Source: an uncultured bacterium
GTDB lineage: Bacteria; Desulfobacterota; Binatia; HRBIN30; CADEER01
NCBI GenBank assembly: GCA_902826395.1
Contig: CADEER010000006.1
Location: 57,505 to 90,894 of the forward strand
Length of the DNA stretch: 33,390 bases
Direction of reading: 5' to 3'
Below the pieces are notes generated by a model. That model had not been told where the DNA came from. It was given only the letters and a program-made list of their open reading frames with translations, and did not search any database. Both the position numbers and the translations under genes were made by a program. The stretch's first letter is position 1. Each line of letters begins with the position of its first letter. Shown here piece after piece: positions 23,129 to 32,695 of this stretch.

Positions 23129-24529
23129 TCAGACGCAGCCGTTCAGGGCGCGATTGACCGCCGCGATCAACTCGTTGATCGCCACGACGCCGTTGCCGTT
23201 GCCGTCCATTGCCTGGCAGGCGCCGACCTCGGTGTTGCCGAGGGCGATGTTGACGCCGGTGATCAGCTCGTTGATGGCGACGGCGCCATTGCCGTTGCAG
23301 TCGCCGGCACAGGCGATCGGCTGGGGGCCGTTGCGCAAGGCCTGGATCTCGGTGGCGAAACTGATGACCGCAACCAGATCCGGCGTGCCGCTGCGGTCGA
23401 GGTCGGCGCTCTCGATCGCGATGCCGCCGGTGATCGGCTCGAGGCCGGCGGTAACGGGCGCGCCGAAGACACCGCCTTCGGCGCCCTTCATGAAGGCGCT
23501 GGACATCAGATTCTCGAACTCGTCAAAGCCGACCACGACCACGTCGAGCAGGTCGTCATCGTCGAAATCGTCGAGCACCAACGCGCTGCCGATCTCGCCG
23601 GCTGGGTAGTCGGTGCGGATGAAGCCGTCCGGGGCGTCGCCGGCGATGAAGACGCTGAGCATCGCCGTGGGAGCATCGCCGCTGGTGTCCGACGAGAGCA
23701 CGACGATGTCGTCGGTTGGCTCGCCGGCGATCGACCCGACGCGCAGAGCCCGCGGCTCGACGCCCGCCTCGGCCGCGATGGTGATCGGCTCGACGATCTC
23801 GTCGAAGGTGCCGTCGCCGTTGCCGTGGATGACGTAGAGCTGGCCGGAGTCGAAGTCGACCGCCGCGACGTCGAGGCCGCCGGCGCCGTCGAAGTCTCCG
23901 ACGTCGATGTCGACAAGGTCGAACGAGAACTCGTCCAGGAAGACCACCGGCGTCGGGCAGCCCTGCAGTGTGCCGCCGTCGTTGCAGAGAAAATAGACGC
24001 CGTCGAAAGATTCGAGCAGGGCCAGGTCGTCGCGGCCGTTGCCGTCGAAGTCGGCTACCGCAACGCCGGCGATCTCGACGGTGTCGAGATCGTCGAACGC
24101 CTGGTCGGGTTCGTCGAACGTCCCGTCGCCGCGCCCGATGAAAATCTGCAGACCGCCGATCTCGTCGACCACGACGACATCCGGGATCCCATCGATGTCG
24201 CCTCCGGTCGCGAACGGCGACGTGAGGTCGGCGATCGCCACGGCGCTGGGCAGGTCGGCCAGTCCGACCAGGGATCCCCCGTCGAACGTCCCATCGCCGT
24301 CGCCGAGGTAGACGGTGACCTCTTCACTGTCGGCGTCGATCACCACCATGTCGGTGATGCCATCGTCGTCGAGATCGCCGAGCGCCAGCGACTGCACCCC
24401 CGTCTCTTCGCCGACGTTGTGCTCGATCGGCGGCAAGGTGGTGAACTCCGGAATGCCGCCGGCGAACGCCGTCAGTGAGAGAAGACAAACGAGAAAGAGC
24501 TGATTGGTCGCGCGCATCGCCTTGGGCAT
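23129..24529 (-). CDS. Secreted FG-GAP protein with Cys-flanked double EF-hand (dockerin-like) tail
   Basis: ATG 24529 starts a 466-residue protein with a signal peptide (LFLVCLLSLTAFAGG). The body is the third paralogue of the local FG-GAP family (DLDDDGITDMVVIDAD, DFDGNGRDDLALLES, FLCNDGGTLQGCPTPVV). There is no Thr-Pro linker and no Cys-hydrophobic-Arg tail. Instead, the last about 65 residues are ACAGDCNGNGAVAINELI and DGNGNGVVAINELI calcium loops framed by four cysteines and ending LNGCV. The same module ends the propeller protein at 2816-4051. So this paralogue has swapped its C-terminal tail type. Confidence 0.88.
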   Translation of the reverse strand: MPKAMRATNQLFLVCLLSLTAFAGGIPEFTTLPPIEHNVGEETGVQSLALGDLDDDGITDMVVIDADSEEVTVYLGDGDGTFDGGSLVGLADLPSAVAIADLTSPFATGGDIDGIPDVVVVDEIGGLQIFIGRGDGTFDEPDQAFDDLDTVEIAGVAVADFDGNGRDDLALLESFDGVYFLCNDGGTLQGCPTPVVFLDEFSFDLVDIDVGDFDGAGGLDVAAVDFDSGQLYVIHGNGDGTFDEIVEPITIAAEAGVEPRALRVGSIAGEPTDDIVVLSSDTSGDAPTAMLSVFIAGDAPDGFIRTDYPAGEIGSALVLDDFDDDDLLDVVVVGFDEFENLMSSAFMKGAEGGVFGAPVTAGLEPITGGIAIESADLDRSGTPDLVAVISFATEIQALRNGPQPIACAGDCNGNGAVAINELITGVNIALGNTEVGACQAMDGNGNGVVAINELIAAVNRALNGCV

Positions 24530-24550
24530 GAAACGAGCGATACCAAAGAG

Positions 24551-24613
24551 CAGGGGCCAGGGGCCAGGGGTCGGGGCTTGGCCTGGTCCCTGGCCCCTGG
24601 CCCCCGACCCCTG
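24551..24613. repeat. Inverted heptamer-array element E3, hairpin without core
   Basis: Four plus-strand heptamers (24551-24578, CAGGGGC CAGGGGC CAGGGGT CGGGGCT) face four on the minus strand (24586-24613), separated by about 7 bases. It lies 4 bases past the dnaA stop and could form a long hairpin. The plus strand has four G4 tracts with loops of 3, 3 and 2 bases, a canonical G-quadruplex motif. Confidence 0.85.
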
Positions 24614-24617
24614 ATCT

Positions 24618-25946
24618 TCAGTTTTCCCGCAGCTCGGCTTCGATCCCCACCAGGACCTGGTCGACGGCGGCGTCGCGGGAGCGCCGGTCTTCGATGGCGC
24701 GGACCGCGTACATCACCGTCGTGTGGTCGCGGTTGCCGAACTCCTGGGCGATGCGCGGATACGACGCCTGCGCCACGGTGCGGCTCAGATACATCGCGAT
24801 CTGGCGCGGGAACGACACCTGGCGGCCGCGGCGGCGCGACGTGAGATCCGCGATCTGCAGCCCGAAGCGATGACTCACGGTCTGCTGGATCGCCTCGACC
24901 GAAACGGCAGCGCGGAACGAATCGAGCGGACCGAGAGCGTCGTTGGCCAGCTCGACCGTCAGCGGCACGCTGCGCACATCAGCCATCCCGACGACGCGAT
25001 TGAGAGCCCCTTCGAGCTCGCGCACGCTGACACCGCTGCGCCGTACCAACACCTCTGCGACTTCGGGAGGTAGATCGACACCCTTTCGCCCTGCCTTCGC
25101 GTGGACGATGGCGATCCGCATCTCACGCGTCGGCGGATGGATGTCGGCGATCAAGCCGCCCTCGAAGCGCGACCGCAATCGCTTCTCGATACCGACGATC
25201 GCCGACGGCGGCTGATCGGACGTCAGAACGATCTGCCGCTGCCCGTTCTCGAGCGCATTGAATGTATGGAAGAACTCTTCCTGCGTGCGCTCCTTGCCGG
25301 ACAGAAATTGGATGTCGTCCAAGATGAGAGCGTCTACACGACGGAAGCGATCGCGGAACTGCGGCATCTGATCCTGGCGCAGAGCCGTGATCAGTTGATT
25401 CATGAAGTTCTCGGCCGACAGGCACGCGATCACCGAACGACCGCGACGCCGCAACATCTCGTGGGCGATCGCGTTGATGAGGTGCGTCTTGCCGAGTCCG
25501 ACACCGCCGTGGAAGAAGACCGGGTTGAACGCTTTGCCTGGCTTCTCGCACACGCTGCAGGCGGTACGGAACGCCATCTCGTTGCTCGGCCCGACGACGA
25601 AGTTGTCGAACGTGTAGTGCGGAATCAGTTTGCCGATGCGCGGCGCGCGTCGCTTCGGCGCAGGCTCCGGTGCGAGCCGCTTGTCCTGCTCGTCGCGAAC
25701 GGCCTTGCGATCGGCGACGACCTCGAAACGAACTGCGCAGTCGCTACCCGCGTATCGCTCGACTGTCGTTCGAATCGTCTGGAGAAAGTAGCGTTCGATC
25801 CACGACTGGAAGAACACGCTGGGCACGCGCAACAGCACCTGCCCCTCTGTCGGAACCGCCTCTACAGGATCGATCCAGGCAAGGTAGTTCTTCTCCCCCA
25901 AGCGCTCGCGAAGCTCCGGAACGACCGACTCCCACGGAACCACCAT
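24618..25946 (-). CDS. dnaA: Chromosomal replication initiator protein DnaA
   Basis: DnaA binds DnaA boxes and melts the origin. The 442-residue reading from ATG 25946 begins MVVPWESVVPELRERLGEKN, matching the family's N-terminal domain I. The frame continues upstream to 26027 but lacks family resemblance there and overlaps a DnaA-box-like site. Domain III has Walker A GGVGLGKT (147-154), Walker B LILDDIQFL (207-215) and sensor motifs; domain IV has the helix-turn-helix signature NRDHTTVMYAV. Length is typical. The 3' end abuts heptamer element E3. No dnaN is adjacent in this window. Confidence 0.96.
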   Translation of the reverse strand: MVVPWESVVPELRERLGEKNYLAWIDPVEAVPTEGQVLLRVPSVFFQSWIERYFLQTIRTTVERYAGSDCAVRFEVVADRKAVRDEQDKRLAPEPAPKRRAPRIGKLIPHYTFDNFVVGPSNEMAFRTACSVCEKPGKAFNPVFFHGGVGLGKTHLINAIAHEMLRRRGRSVIACLSAENFMNQLITALRQDQMPQFRDRFRRVDALILDDIQFLSGKERTQEEFFHTFNALENGQRQIVLTSDQPPSAIVGIEKRLRSRFEGGLIADIHPPTREMRIAIVHAKAGRKGVDLPPEVAEVLVRRSGVSVRELEGALNRVVGMADVRSVPLTVELANDALGPLDSFRAAVSVEAIQQTVSHRFGLQIADLTSRRRGRQVSFPRQIAMYLSRTVAQASYPRIAQEFGNRDHTTVMYAVRAIEDRRSRDAAVDQVLVGIEAELREN

Positions 25947-26004
25947 GCGTACCCGCCCCTCCTCCGTTGCATTGGAGAACGGACTTGCCGGGCGGCTGCG
26001 CCGG

Positions 26005-26024
26005 TTGTCCACACCTGGGGACAA
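26005..26024. promoter_or_regulatory. Pair of DnaA-box-like sites
   Basis: TTGTCCACA on the plus strand differs from TTATCCACA at one base. TTGTCCCCA on the minus strand is a weaker second site 2 bases away, forming an inverted pair about 60 bp upstream of the dnaA start. Autoregulation of dnaA is plausible. Confidence 0.5.
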
Positions 26025-26275
26025 CACGACAACTCACCGCCACCTCGGCCCTTTCACAACCACTCCACACTTCGCCCACAGGCCCCGGATTCCCCACGCC
26101 TTTCCCCCGAGAAGGAAAGCGACGCGCGCGCCCGGCAAGATTCATTCTCAGCGTAAAATCGATCTGCTTCTTTTGGTTCGGAAGACTGCCAAAGAAGTTG
26201 GAGAGGCGCGTTTCTATTCGCGTGACGATGCGGTGTCAATACGCGATTTCCCGCAACACAGTGGTTTGCAAACGT

Positions 26276-26339
26276 GTTACGCGCGTAAGTCACTTACGCT
26301 TCGTCGTTTCGTCGCGCGCGAATTTTTTTCCGCGCGACG
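26276..26339. repeat. Cluster of perfect palindromes upstream of dnaA
   Basis: TTACGCGCGTAA (26276-26287), GCGTAAGTCACTTACGC (26283-26299) and CGTCGCGCG/CGCGCGACG around an AT-rich loop (26310-26318, 26331-26339) follow one another. The last could terminate the VKOR-DsbA transcript on the minus strand only if read past its stop from 26366. The others could be operator sites. Confidence 0.55.
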
Positions 26340-26365
26340 CGAATTGATTTGATCCAAACGAAGGA

Positions 26366-27553
26366 TCAGTTTCGACGCGCGGCGATGTCGCGCTCGATGC
26401 GAATCACGTGCTCGAGATTTTCTTCTTCCAACGCGCCGACGACAGTGCGTCCATTCACGAACAACGTCGGTGTCGACTTGATCTCGAGGCGCGTTCCTTC
26501 GGCGACATCGCGCGCCACTGCTTCGCGCGTCGCGTCGCTGGCGATGCATTGTTCGAACGCTGCGCGATCGAGACCGACCTGGTCGGCGAAGCGAAGCAGA
26601 TTGTCGCGCGAGAGATCTCCCTGATTGTCGAAGAGAAGATCGTGGTACGGCCAGAACGCGTCCTGCGCGGCGGCGCACTCCGAGGCATACGCGGCGAGAC
26701 AAGCGTTCTGATGAAAAGATCGAGCCATCGCGGGATTGCACGTCGAGTCGAGCGGGTAGTGGTGAAACTCGATACGCAGATCGTCGCGGTAGCGTGGCCA
26801 CACCGACTTGAACGCTCGGTAGATTTGGGCGCAGTGCCCACATTCGAAGTCGGAGAACTCTGCGATCACGACCGGGCTCGACGGATCGCCCTTTGCATGC
26901 CCACCGCTCGGCGGTTGCTCGGCCATCGGTCGCGCCAGATACCACTTCTTGAAGTCGGCCGGGATGACATCGCGCGGACGCATCGCCTCCCAGCCGAAAA
27001 GTGCCGCGACGATCGATACGCCGATCGCGGCACCGCCGATCGACCATCGCACCAGACTGAAGCTCTCTTCAGGACGACCGCGCCCCGACCGCGCAGTTTC
27101 GTGGCGAACGGCTTGGAACAAAAGCGCCGATGCAACGAGCAGGCCGGCATTCACGACATACAGGGTCGCACAGAACAAACAGACGGCTCGCAGGATCGAC
27201 GTCGCGATCCATGCGAGAGCGATCGAGTAGATCGCCGCACCGATCGCCACCGCGAGGATGAGTCCCGCGGCACGGCGCCGTTGCACGGCACGCGGCATGG
27301 CGAGGACCAGCGCGAGCGCGACACCGCCGATCACGAGATAAGTCGCGAGGGCGAGCCAGGCGACGGGGATGCTGCCGAACAGGTACGCGTATTTGCTCGA
27401 CAGGATGACGGTGCAGGTGAACGTCTCGTTGACGTCGCAGCCCGGCGTCTGGCTGGCGGCGATCTGCTGATGGACGCGCGAAATGTAGGCGCTGACCGCG
27501 ACGCCCGCCGTCGCTAGAGCTCCGACCAGAGCCGCCGCACGCTTACTGGACAT
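26366..27553 (-). CDS. VKOR/DsbA fusion disulfide-forming protein
   Basis: The 395-residue protein joins a vitamin K epoxide reductase domain (residues 1 to about 150, four to five membrane helices, loop Cys39 and Cys47, active CLFC with Cys125 and Cys128) to a periplasmic thioredoxin-fold domain (about 220-395) with the DsbA-type CGHC (Cys238, Cys241). It would reoxidise itself through quinone and introduce disulfides into exported proteins. That matches the many Cys-bearing secreted proteins nearby. A cis-Pro region (KSTPTLFVNG) is present late in the DsbA part. The start is ATG 27553. The organisation is known in bacteria that lack DsbB. Confidence 0.93.
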   Translation of the reverse strand: MSSKRAAALVGALATAGVAVSAYISRVHQQIAASQTPGCDVNETFTCTVILSSKYAYLFGSIPVAWLALATYLVIGGVALALVLAMPRAVQRRRAAGLILAVAIGAAIYSIALAWIATSILRAVCLFCATLYVVNAGLLVASALLFQAVRHETARSGRGRPEESFSLVRWSIGGAAIGVSIVAALFGWEAMRPRDVIPADFKKWYLARPMAEQPPSGGHAKGDPSSPVVIAEFSDFECGHCAQIYRAFKSVWPRYRDDLRIEFHHYPLDSTCNPAMARSFHQNACLAAYASECAAAQDAFWPYHDLLFDNQGDLSRDNLLRFADQVGLDRAAFEQCIASDATREAVARDVAEGTRLEIKSTPTLFVNGRTVVGALEEENLEHVIRIERDIAARRN

Positions 27554-27666
27554 GGTTGGTTACCTTACAGAGTCCAGCAGTCGGTCACTAGGGACGGCGA
27601 CATATTTCGCGGGCCGCAGACCGAACAGCGGAGATCGACAACCGGCTGTGACAATCCGGTCGTCGG

Positions 27667-28119
27667 TTATTCGGGCTCGTCGACGTCGATGTCCACTTCG
27701 TCCCAGCCCAGTTGGCCGGCGGCATCGACGATGCGGATCGTAACCGTGTAGCTCCCCGCCTTTTCGAAGACGTGGGTGGGGGAAGCGTCGGTGGCGACCG
27801 GCGATCCGTCGCCGAAGTCCCACTTGTACTGAGGGTTGTTCATCTCGTCTTCGATCAGCGATTCAACCGTGAACTTCACGGTCAGCGGCGCGTCGCCATC
27901 CTCGGGTTCGCCTTCGGCGAGCAGAACCAACGCGTCCTCGTCGACCTCGTCCTCCGCGTCGGCCGCCGCCGGCGCGCCCTCGGCGGCGGGCTGTTCGGCG
28001 GCGGGCGGCGCCGCGGGCGGCGCTTCGCCGGTGTTCTGGCAGCTCTGGCACCCAGTCATCACGGCGGCACCCGACAAGAGGAGTAGCCAGCCCAACCATC
28101 TATATGAAGCAGCGCGCAT
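27667..28119 (-). CDS. Lipoprotein with PKD domain
   Basis: ATG 28119 follows GGGAG and gives a 150-residue lipoprotein; the longer open frame runs back through the adjacent gene's end and is unlikely to be used. The lipobox is MTGC, with Cys at about residue 21. A Pro/Ala/Glu-rich and acidic linker follows. The last about 85 residues are a PKD domain, with WDFGDGSPVATD and the HVFEKAGSYTVTIRIVD strand. PKD domains mediate surface protein-protein or carbohydrate contacts. The gene is between the VKOR-DsbA gene and the glycosyltransferase. Confidence 0.87.
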   Translation of the reverse strand: MRAASYRWLGWLLLLSGAAVMTGCQSCQNTGEAPPAAPPAAEQPAAEGAPAAADAEDEVDEDALVLLAEGEPEDGDAPLTVKFTVESLIEDEMNNPQYKWDFGDGSPVATDASPTHVFEKAGSYTVTIRIVDAAGQLGWDEVDIDVDEPE

Positions 28120-28229
28120 CTCTGATCTCCCAGCAATCTGACCCGTCTCGGAGGCCCACCCTTTAGCAAGGAACCCAACGGATCCCAAACCGGTGTGGCG
28201 ACATTCACGGCTGGGACCCGTGCTTCGCA

Positions 28230-29339
28230 TCAGGCCCCCTCGTAGATCTCCTTCAGACGCGACGCGATGCCGTGCCAACCGAACGCCGCAACCGATTCGC
28301 GAGCGCGACGCCCCAGCTCGTCGCGATTGCGCAGCGCATCGCCGATGCGATCGGCGAGCTCGGCTTCGTTGCCCGCGGTCACCAGGTAACCGCTGCGGCC
28401 ATCCTCGACCAGGGTCTGCACGCCGCGAAGGCGGGAGGCGACCACGGGCGTGCCGCACGCCATCGCCTCCAGCAGCACGAGGCCGAAGGCTTCGGTGCGG
28501 TCGACCGAAGGCAGCACCACGACGTCGGCGGCCGCGTAATAACTCGGCAGATCGCGATCGCTTATGTCACCCACAAAGAGAGCGCGCCGGCCGAGGTGTT
28601 CGGCCGCGTGGCTCTCGTAGCGCGGCTGCAACTCGCCCGCTCCGCCTACTACCAGCGTTGCGTCGGGCACGTTGCGCAGCGCGCGCACGAGGACGTGCAG
28701 CCCCTTGAAGTAATGAGCGCGGTCGAGTCGCGATAGAAAGAACACCAGCGGGCCGTCGGGCAGGCGCAGGTCGCGGCGCGCCGCGGCACGGTCGCGCGGC
28801 TGGAACACTGCCGTGTCGACGCCGGCCGGCAACACCCTCACCCGCTCGTCGAGCGACGGCATGCGCTTGCCGAGAAACTGCGAGGATTCAGCGTAGTCGA
28901 GCGAGGTCACGAGGATTCGGTCGGCGGCGCGAAGGATTGCCGGAAAGGCGAGGCGGCGATGCCATTCGAATAAGGTGGCCTTCCAGCTCACCCCAACGAC
29001 ATCCATCTGGTACTGGACGAACAGCGGCGGTCCCCCTATGAGGCGGCGCGCCGCCGCCAGCTCCGCCGTGCCGAAGAACGGATAGTGCAGGTGGACGATG
29101 TCAAAATCGCGACAGCGGCCGAGGATCTGCGGCAGGCACGCCGCGTTGCCGTAGCGCAGCAGCGGCGTCAGCTCGACCACCTCGACTCCCCGCGGCGTCA
29201 GACGCGGCGTGTCGGATGCGGGAGTGAATACGGTGACCTGTACCCCCAGATCGGCCAGCGCCTCGGCCTGATGGTATGCCACGCTCCCCATGCCGCCGCG
29301 GTATGGGGGAAACACCGGGGTCAGGTGTGCGATGCGCAT
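28230..29339 (-). CDS. Family-4-type glycosyltransferase
   Basis: The 369-residue protein begins RIAHLTPVFPPYRGGMGSVA, the GT-B/GT4 opening that binds the acceptor. The donor-binding E-x7-E box is TEAFGLVLLEAM, followed by GTPVVASRLRG. FLSRLDRAHYFKGLHVLVRA is the usual donor-domain strand. GT4 enzymes transfer sugars from NDP-sugars. Divergent from the gmd-fcl-ABC exporter genes, it probably contributes to the same surface polysaccharide. Substrate is not inferable. Confidence 0.9.
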   Translation of the reverse strand: MRIAHLTPVFPPYRGGMGSVAYHQAEALADLGVQVTVFTPASDTPRLTPRGVEVVELTPLLRYGNAACLPQILGRCRDFDIVHLHYPFFGTAELAAARRLIGGPPLFVQYQMDVVGVSWKATLFEWHRRLAFPAILRAADRILVTSLDYAESSQFLGKRMPSLDERVRVLPAGVDTAVFQPRDRAAARRDLRLPDGPLVFFLSRLDRAHYFKGLHVLVRALRNVPDATLVVGGAGELQPRYESHAAEHLGRRALFVGDISDRDLPSYYAAADVVVLPSVDRTEAFGLVLLEAMACGTPVVASRLRGVQTLVEDGRSGYLVTAGNEAELADRIGDALRNRDELGRRARESVAAFGWHGIASRLKEIYEGA

Positions 29340-29728
29340 CCGCCTACAATTTTCCGCGTCGTCCGCCGCGCCATCGCGACGTTCCTATTCTGTCGCGGAT
29401 GGGGAGTCGAGCGCCGGCGAGCGAAACGCAAGCCGCCGCCACCGCCGACGAGACTGTCGATTTTCTCCCGTACACGTACTCGTACGCGTACCCGTACACG
29501 ATCAATGCCCGAATTCTGCAGGAAACTCCGTGTACGAGTACGCGTACGGTCACGAATCATCGTCTTCCGACAGTCTCCGACCGCAGGGGGGAAAGTCGGA
29601 GCGCGTGCGACGGCGGGCTTGTCTCCTCGTACCCGCTTGTCTAAAGAGGGGCGTCACCGTCGGACGCCTTCCCGTGCAGCTCCCACTGCCCTGTGGCCCC
29701 GGTGAAATCATCTTCTTATGGAGTCTGT
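29340..29728. other. 389-bp divergent spacer between glycosyltransferase and gmd
   Basis: It contains GTAC palindromic element copy B (29450-29577). The rest should include two divergent promoters. I cannot assign them convincingly. Open frames through it are shadows of the palindrome. Confidence 0.7.
29450..29577 (-). mobile_element. Miniature inverted-repeat element, copy B (GTAC-hexamer palindrome)
   Basis: The 128-bp element has perfect 10-bp terminal inverted repeats (GAGACTGTCG ... CGACAGTCTC) and flanking direct repeats CGAC (29446-29449 and 29578-29581). Read on the minus strand it matches copy A at 12191-12325, but one arm has three GTAC hexamers rather than four. The CTGCAGAATTC loop is conserved. 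It carries no gene. Confidence 0.88.
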
Positions 29729-30694
29729 GTGCCGAATGCGTTGATCACCGGGGTAACCGGTCAGGATGGCTCGTACCTGGCCGAGTTTCTCCTCGAGAAG
29801 GGTTACACCGTCTTCGGCGTCGTGCGCCGGGCCAGCACCGAGAACTTCGAGCGCATCGAGCATCTGCGCGACCGCATCAACCTCGTCCAGGCGGACCTCC
29901 TCGACCAGCTCTCGCTGATCGAGGCGCTCGAGGAATCGGAGCCCAACGAGGTCTACAATCTGGCGGCTCAATCGTTCGTCCCCACCTCGTGGAAGCAGCC
30001 GGTTCTGACCGCCGAGTTCGACGCGGTCGGCGTGACCCGCCTCCTCGAGGCGATTCGCACCGTCGATCGCCGGATTCGCTACTACCAGGCGTCGTCGAGT
30101 GAAATGTTCGGCAAGGTGCTCGAGGTGCCGCAGCGCGAGACGACGCCGTTCTATCCGCGCAGCCCGTACGGCGTCGCCAAAGTGTACGGGCACTTCATCA
30201 CCGTGAATTACCGCGAGAGCTACGACCTGTTCGCCTGCGCGGGCATTCTCTTCAACCACGAATCGCCGCGGCGCGGGAAGGAATTCGTCACCCGCAAGAT
30301 CAGCGACGCCGTGGCGCGCATCGTCGAAGGCGTGCAGGACGAGCTCGTGCTCGGCAACATCAACGCCGAGCGCGACTGGGGATTCGCAGGCGATTACATC
30401 CGCGCCATGTGGCTGATGCTGCAGCAGGAGGAGCCGAGCGATTACGTCGTCGCTACGGGCGAGACCCACAGCGTGCGCGAGTTCGCGCAGCTCGCCTTCG
30501 ACCACGTCGGCCTCGAATGGGAGAAGTACGTAAAGACGGATCCCGCCCTGCACCGCCCGGCCGAGGTGGATCAACTGATCGGCGACCCCAGCCGCGCTCA
30601 CTCCACCCTAGGGTGGCGGCCGGAGGTCGACTTTCCCGGTCTCGTCCGAATGATGGTCGACGCCGACCGCGAGCGCGTGCGGCGCGGCGAGTGA
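29729..30694 (+). CDS. gmd: GDP-mannose 4,6-dehydratase
   Basis: The enzyme converts GDP-mannose to GDP-4-keto-6-deoxymannose, the precursor of GDP-fucose and GDP-rhamnose. GTG 29729 with GGAG 6 bases upstream gives 321 residues; the upstream frame lacks family sequence. The Rossmann motif [13 protein letters not shown] starts the protein. The catalytic group is SSEMFG (124-129) plus Tyr147 and Lys151 in YGVAK. It pairs with the GDP-fucose synthase downstream. Confidence 0.93.
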   Translation: MPNALITGVTGQDGSYLAEFLLEKGYTVFGVVRRASTENFERIEHLRDRINLVQADLLDQLSLIEALEESEPNEVYNLAAQSFVPTSWKQPVLTAEFDAVGVTRLLEAIRTVDRRIRYYQASSSEMFGKVLEVPQRETTPFYPRSPYGVAKVYGHFITVNYRESYDLFACAGILFNHESPRRGKEFVTRKISDAVARIVEGVQDELVLGNINAERDWGFAGDYIRAMWLMLQQEEPSDYVVATGETHSVREFAQLAFDHVGLEWEKYVKTDPALHRPAEVDQLIGDPSRAHSTLGWRPEVDFPGLVRMMVDADRERVRRGE

Positions 30695-30721
30695 GCGCGC
30701 GGCGCGGCGCCATTTTGCGTA

Positions 30722-31799
<1,078 letters not shown>

Positions 31800-31817
31800 C
31801 AGGCTGTTGCCTCGTTC

Positions 31818-32684
31818 GTGACCAACGGCGCTCCGGAAGCGACCGAATCAGCACTCCGCGCGATCCGGCGGCTCGCCGATCCGCGCCGATTGGTGCGCAG
31901 TCTAGTTCGCAATCGCGAGCTGCTCTGGCAATTGACGCGGCGCGAGGCTCTCGGCCGCTATCGCGGCGCCTACCTCGGCGTCTTTTGGGCGCTGCTGACA
32001 CCACTGGCGTCGCTGGCGGTCTATACCTTCGTCTTCTCCTTTGTCTTCGAGGCGCGGTGGGACGACGCCCTGGCCAATCGAGGCCTCGCCGGTTTCGCTC
32101 TGGTGCTGCTCACCGGGATGGTCGCCTACAACGTCTTCGGCGAAGCGCTGGTGGACTCGCCGTACACTGTCCTCCACAACCCCAACTACGTGACCAAGGT
32201 GGTGTTCCCGCTCGAGATCCTGCCGGTGACGATCGTCGGCGCCGCGGTCTTCCACTCGCTGATCGGCATGGCCGTGATCAGCGCGGCGCTACTGCTGATG
32301 CACGGCGCCATTCCGCCGAGCATCGCGTACCTGCCCGTCGTGTACGCGCCACTGATCGCCCTGACCGCCGGGGTGAGCTGGCTGGTCGCGGCGCTCGGCG
32401 TGTTCCTGCGCGACGTCGGCCACATGGCGACGGTGGCCGTCCAACTGCTCTTCTTCCTCACCCCGATCCTCTATCCGGTGACGGCTCTGCCAGACTCCAT
32501 GCAGCCGTGGATGCGCCTCAATCCGCTCGCCACCATCATCGAGGATTTCCGACGCGTCGTGCTGTGGAATCAGCCCCCCGACTGGGGGTGGTACACCGCC
32601 ACTCTGGTGGGTTCGCTACTGGTGATGATCGGCGGCTACGCCGTTTTCATGGCCCTGCGGCGGGCGTTCGCCGATGTCCTTTAG
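31818..32684 (+). CDS. wzm: ABC-2-type polysaccharide export permease (Wzm-like)
   Basis: GTG 31818 gives 288 residues. A basic amphipathic start (RELLWQLTRREALGRYRGAYLG) precedes FWALLTPL, the hallmark of Wzm/TagG-type permeases, and six hydrophobic segments to about residue 280. FFLTPILYP and LNPLATIIEDFR are family motifs. It forms the membrane pore for lipid-linked polysaccharide with the ATPase encoded 11 bp downstream. Confidence 0.92.
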   Translation: MTNGAPEATESALRAIRRLADPRRLVRSLVRNRELLWQLTRREALGRYRGAYLGVFWALLTPLASLAVYTFVFSFVFEARWDDALANRGLAGFALVLLTGMVAYNVFGEALVDSPYTVLHNPNYVTKVVFPLEILPVTIVGAAVFHSLIGMAVISAALLLMHGAIPPSIAYLPVVYAPLIALTAGVSWLVAALGVFLRDVGHMATVAVQLLFFLTPILYPVTALPDSMQPWMRLNPLATIIEDFRRVVLWNQPPDWGWYTATLVGSLLVMIGGYAVFMALRRAFADVL

Positions 32685-32695
32685 CAGCCCGTGCC

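Larger units (their letters stand above)
25947..26365. other. dnaA upstream region, candidate replication origin
   Basis: The 419-bp space between the dnaA start and the VKOR-DsbA stop is less GC-rich than its surroundings, especially 26145-26260. It has one good DnaA-box-like 9-mer, TTGTCCACA (26005-26013), next to TTGTCCCCA on the minus strand (26016-26024). Weaker candidates are TCGCCCACA (26072-26080) and ATTCCCCAC (about 26089). Palindromes occur at 26276-26299 and 26310-26339. Location beside dnaA and these sites suggest an origin or an autoregulated dnaA promoter, but only one strong box is present. Confidence 0.45.

Noticed and set aside
22901-24478. Long plus-strand frame opposite the FG-GAP gene
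   Set aside because: It mirrors the GC-rich FG-GAP coding strand; it has no recognisable domain and the opposite strand has clear repeats.
25101-26156. Plus-strand frame opposite dnaA
   Set aside because: It is antisense to the conserved DnaA motifs.
29276-29644. Plus-strand frame crossing the GTAC element copy B
   Set aside because: It overlaps the start of the glycosyltransferase gene and runs through the palindrome; it is not a gene.
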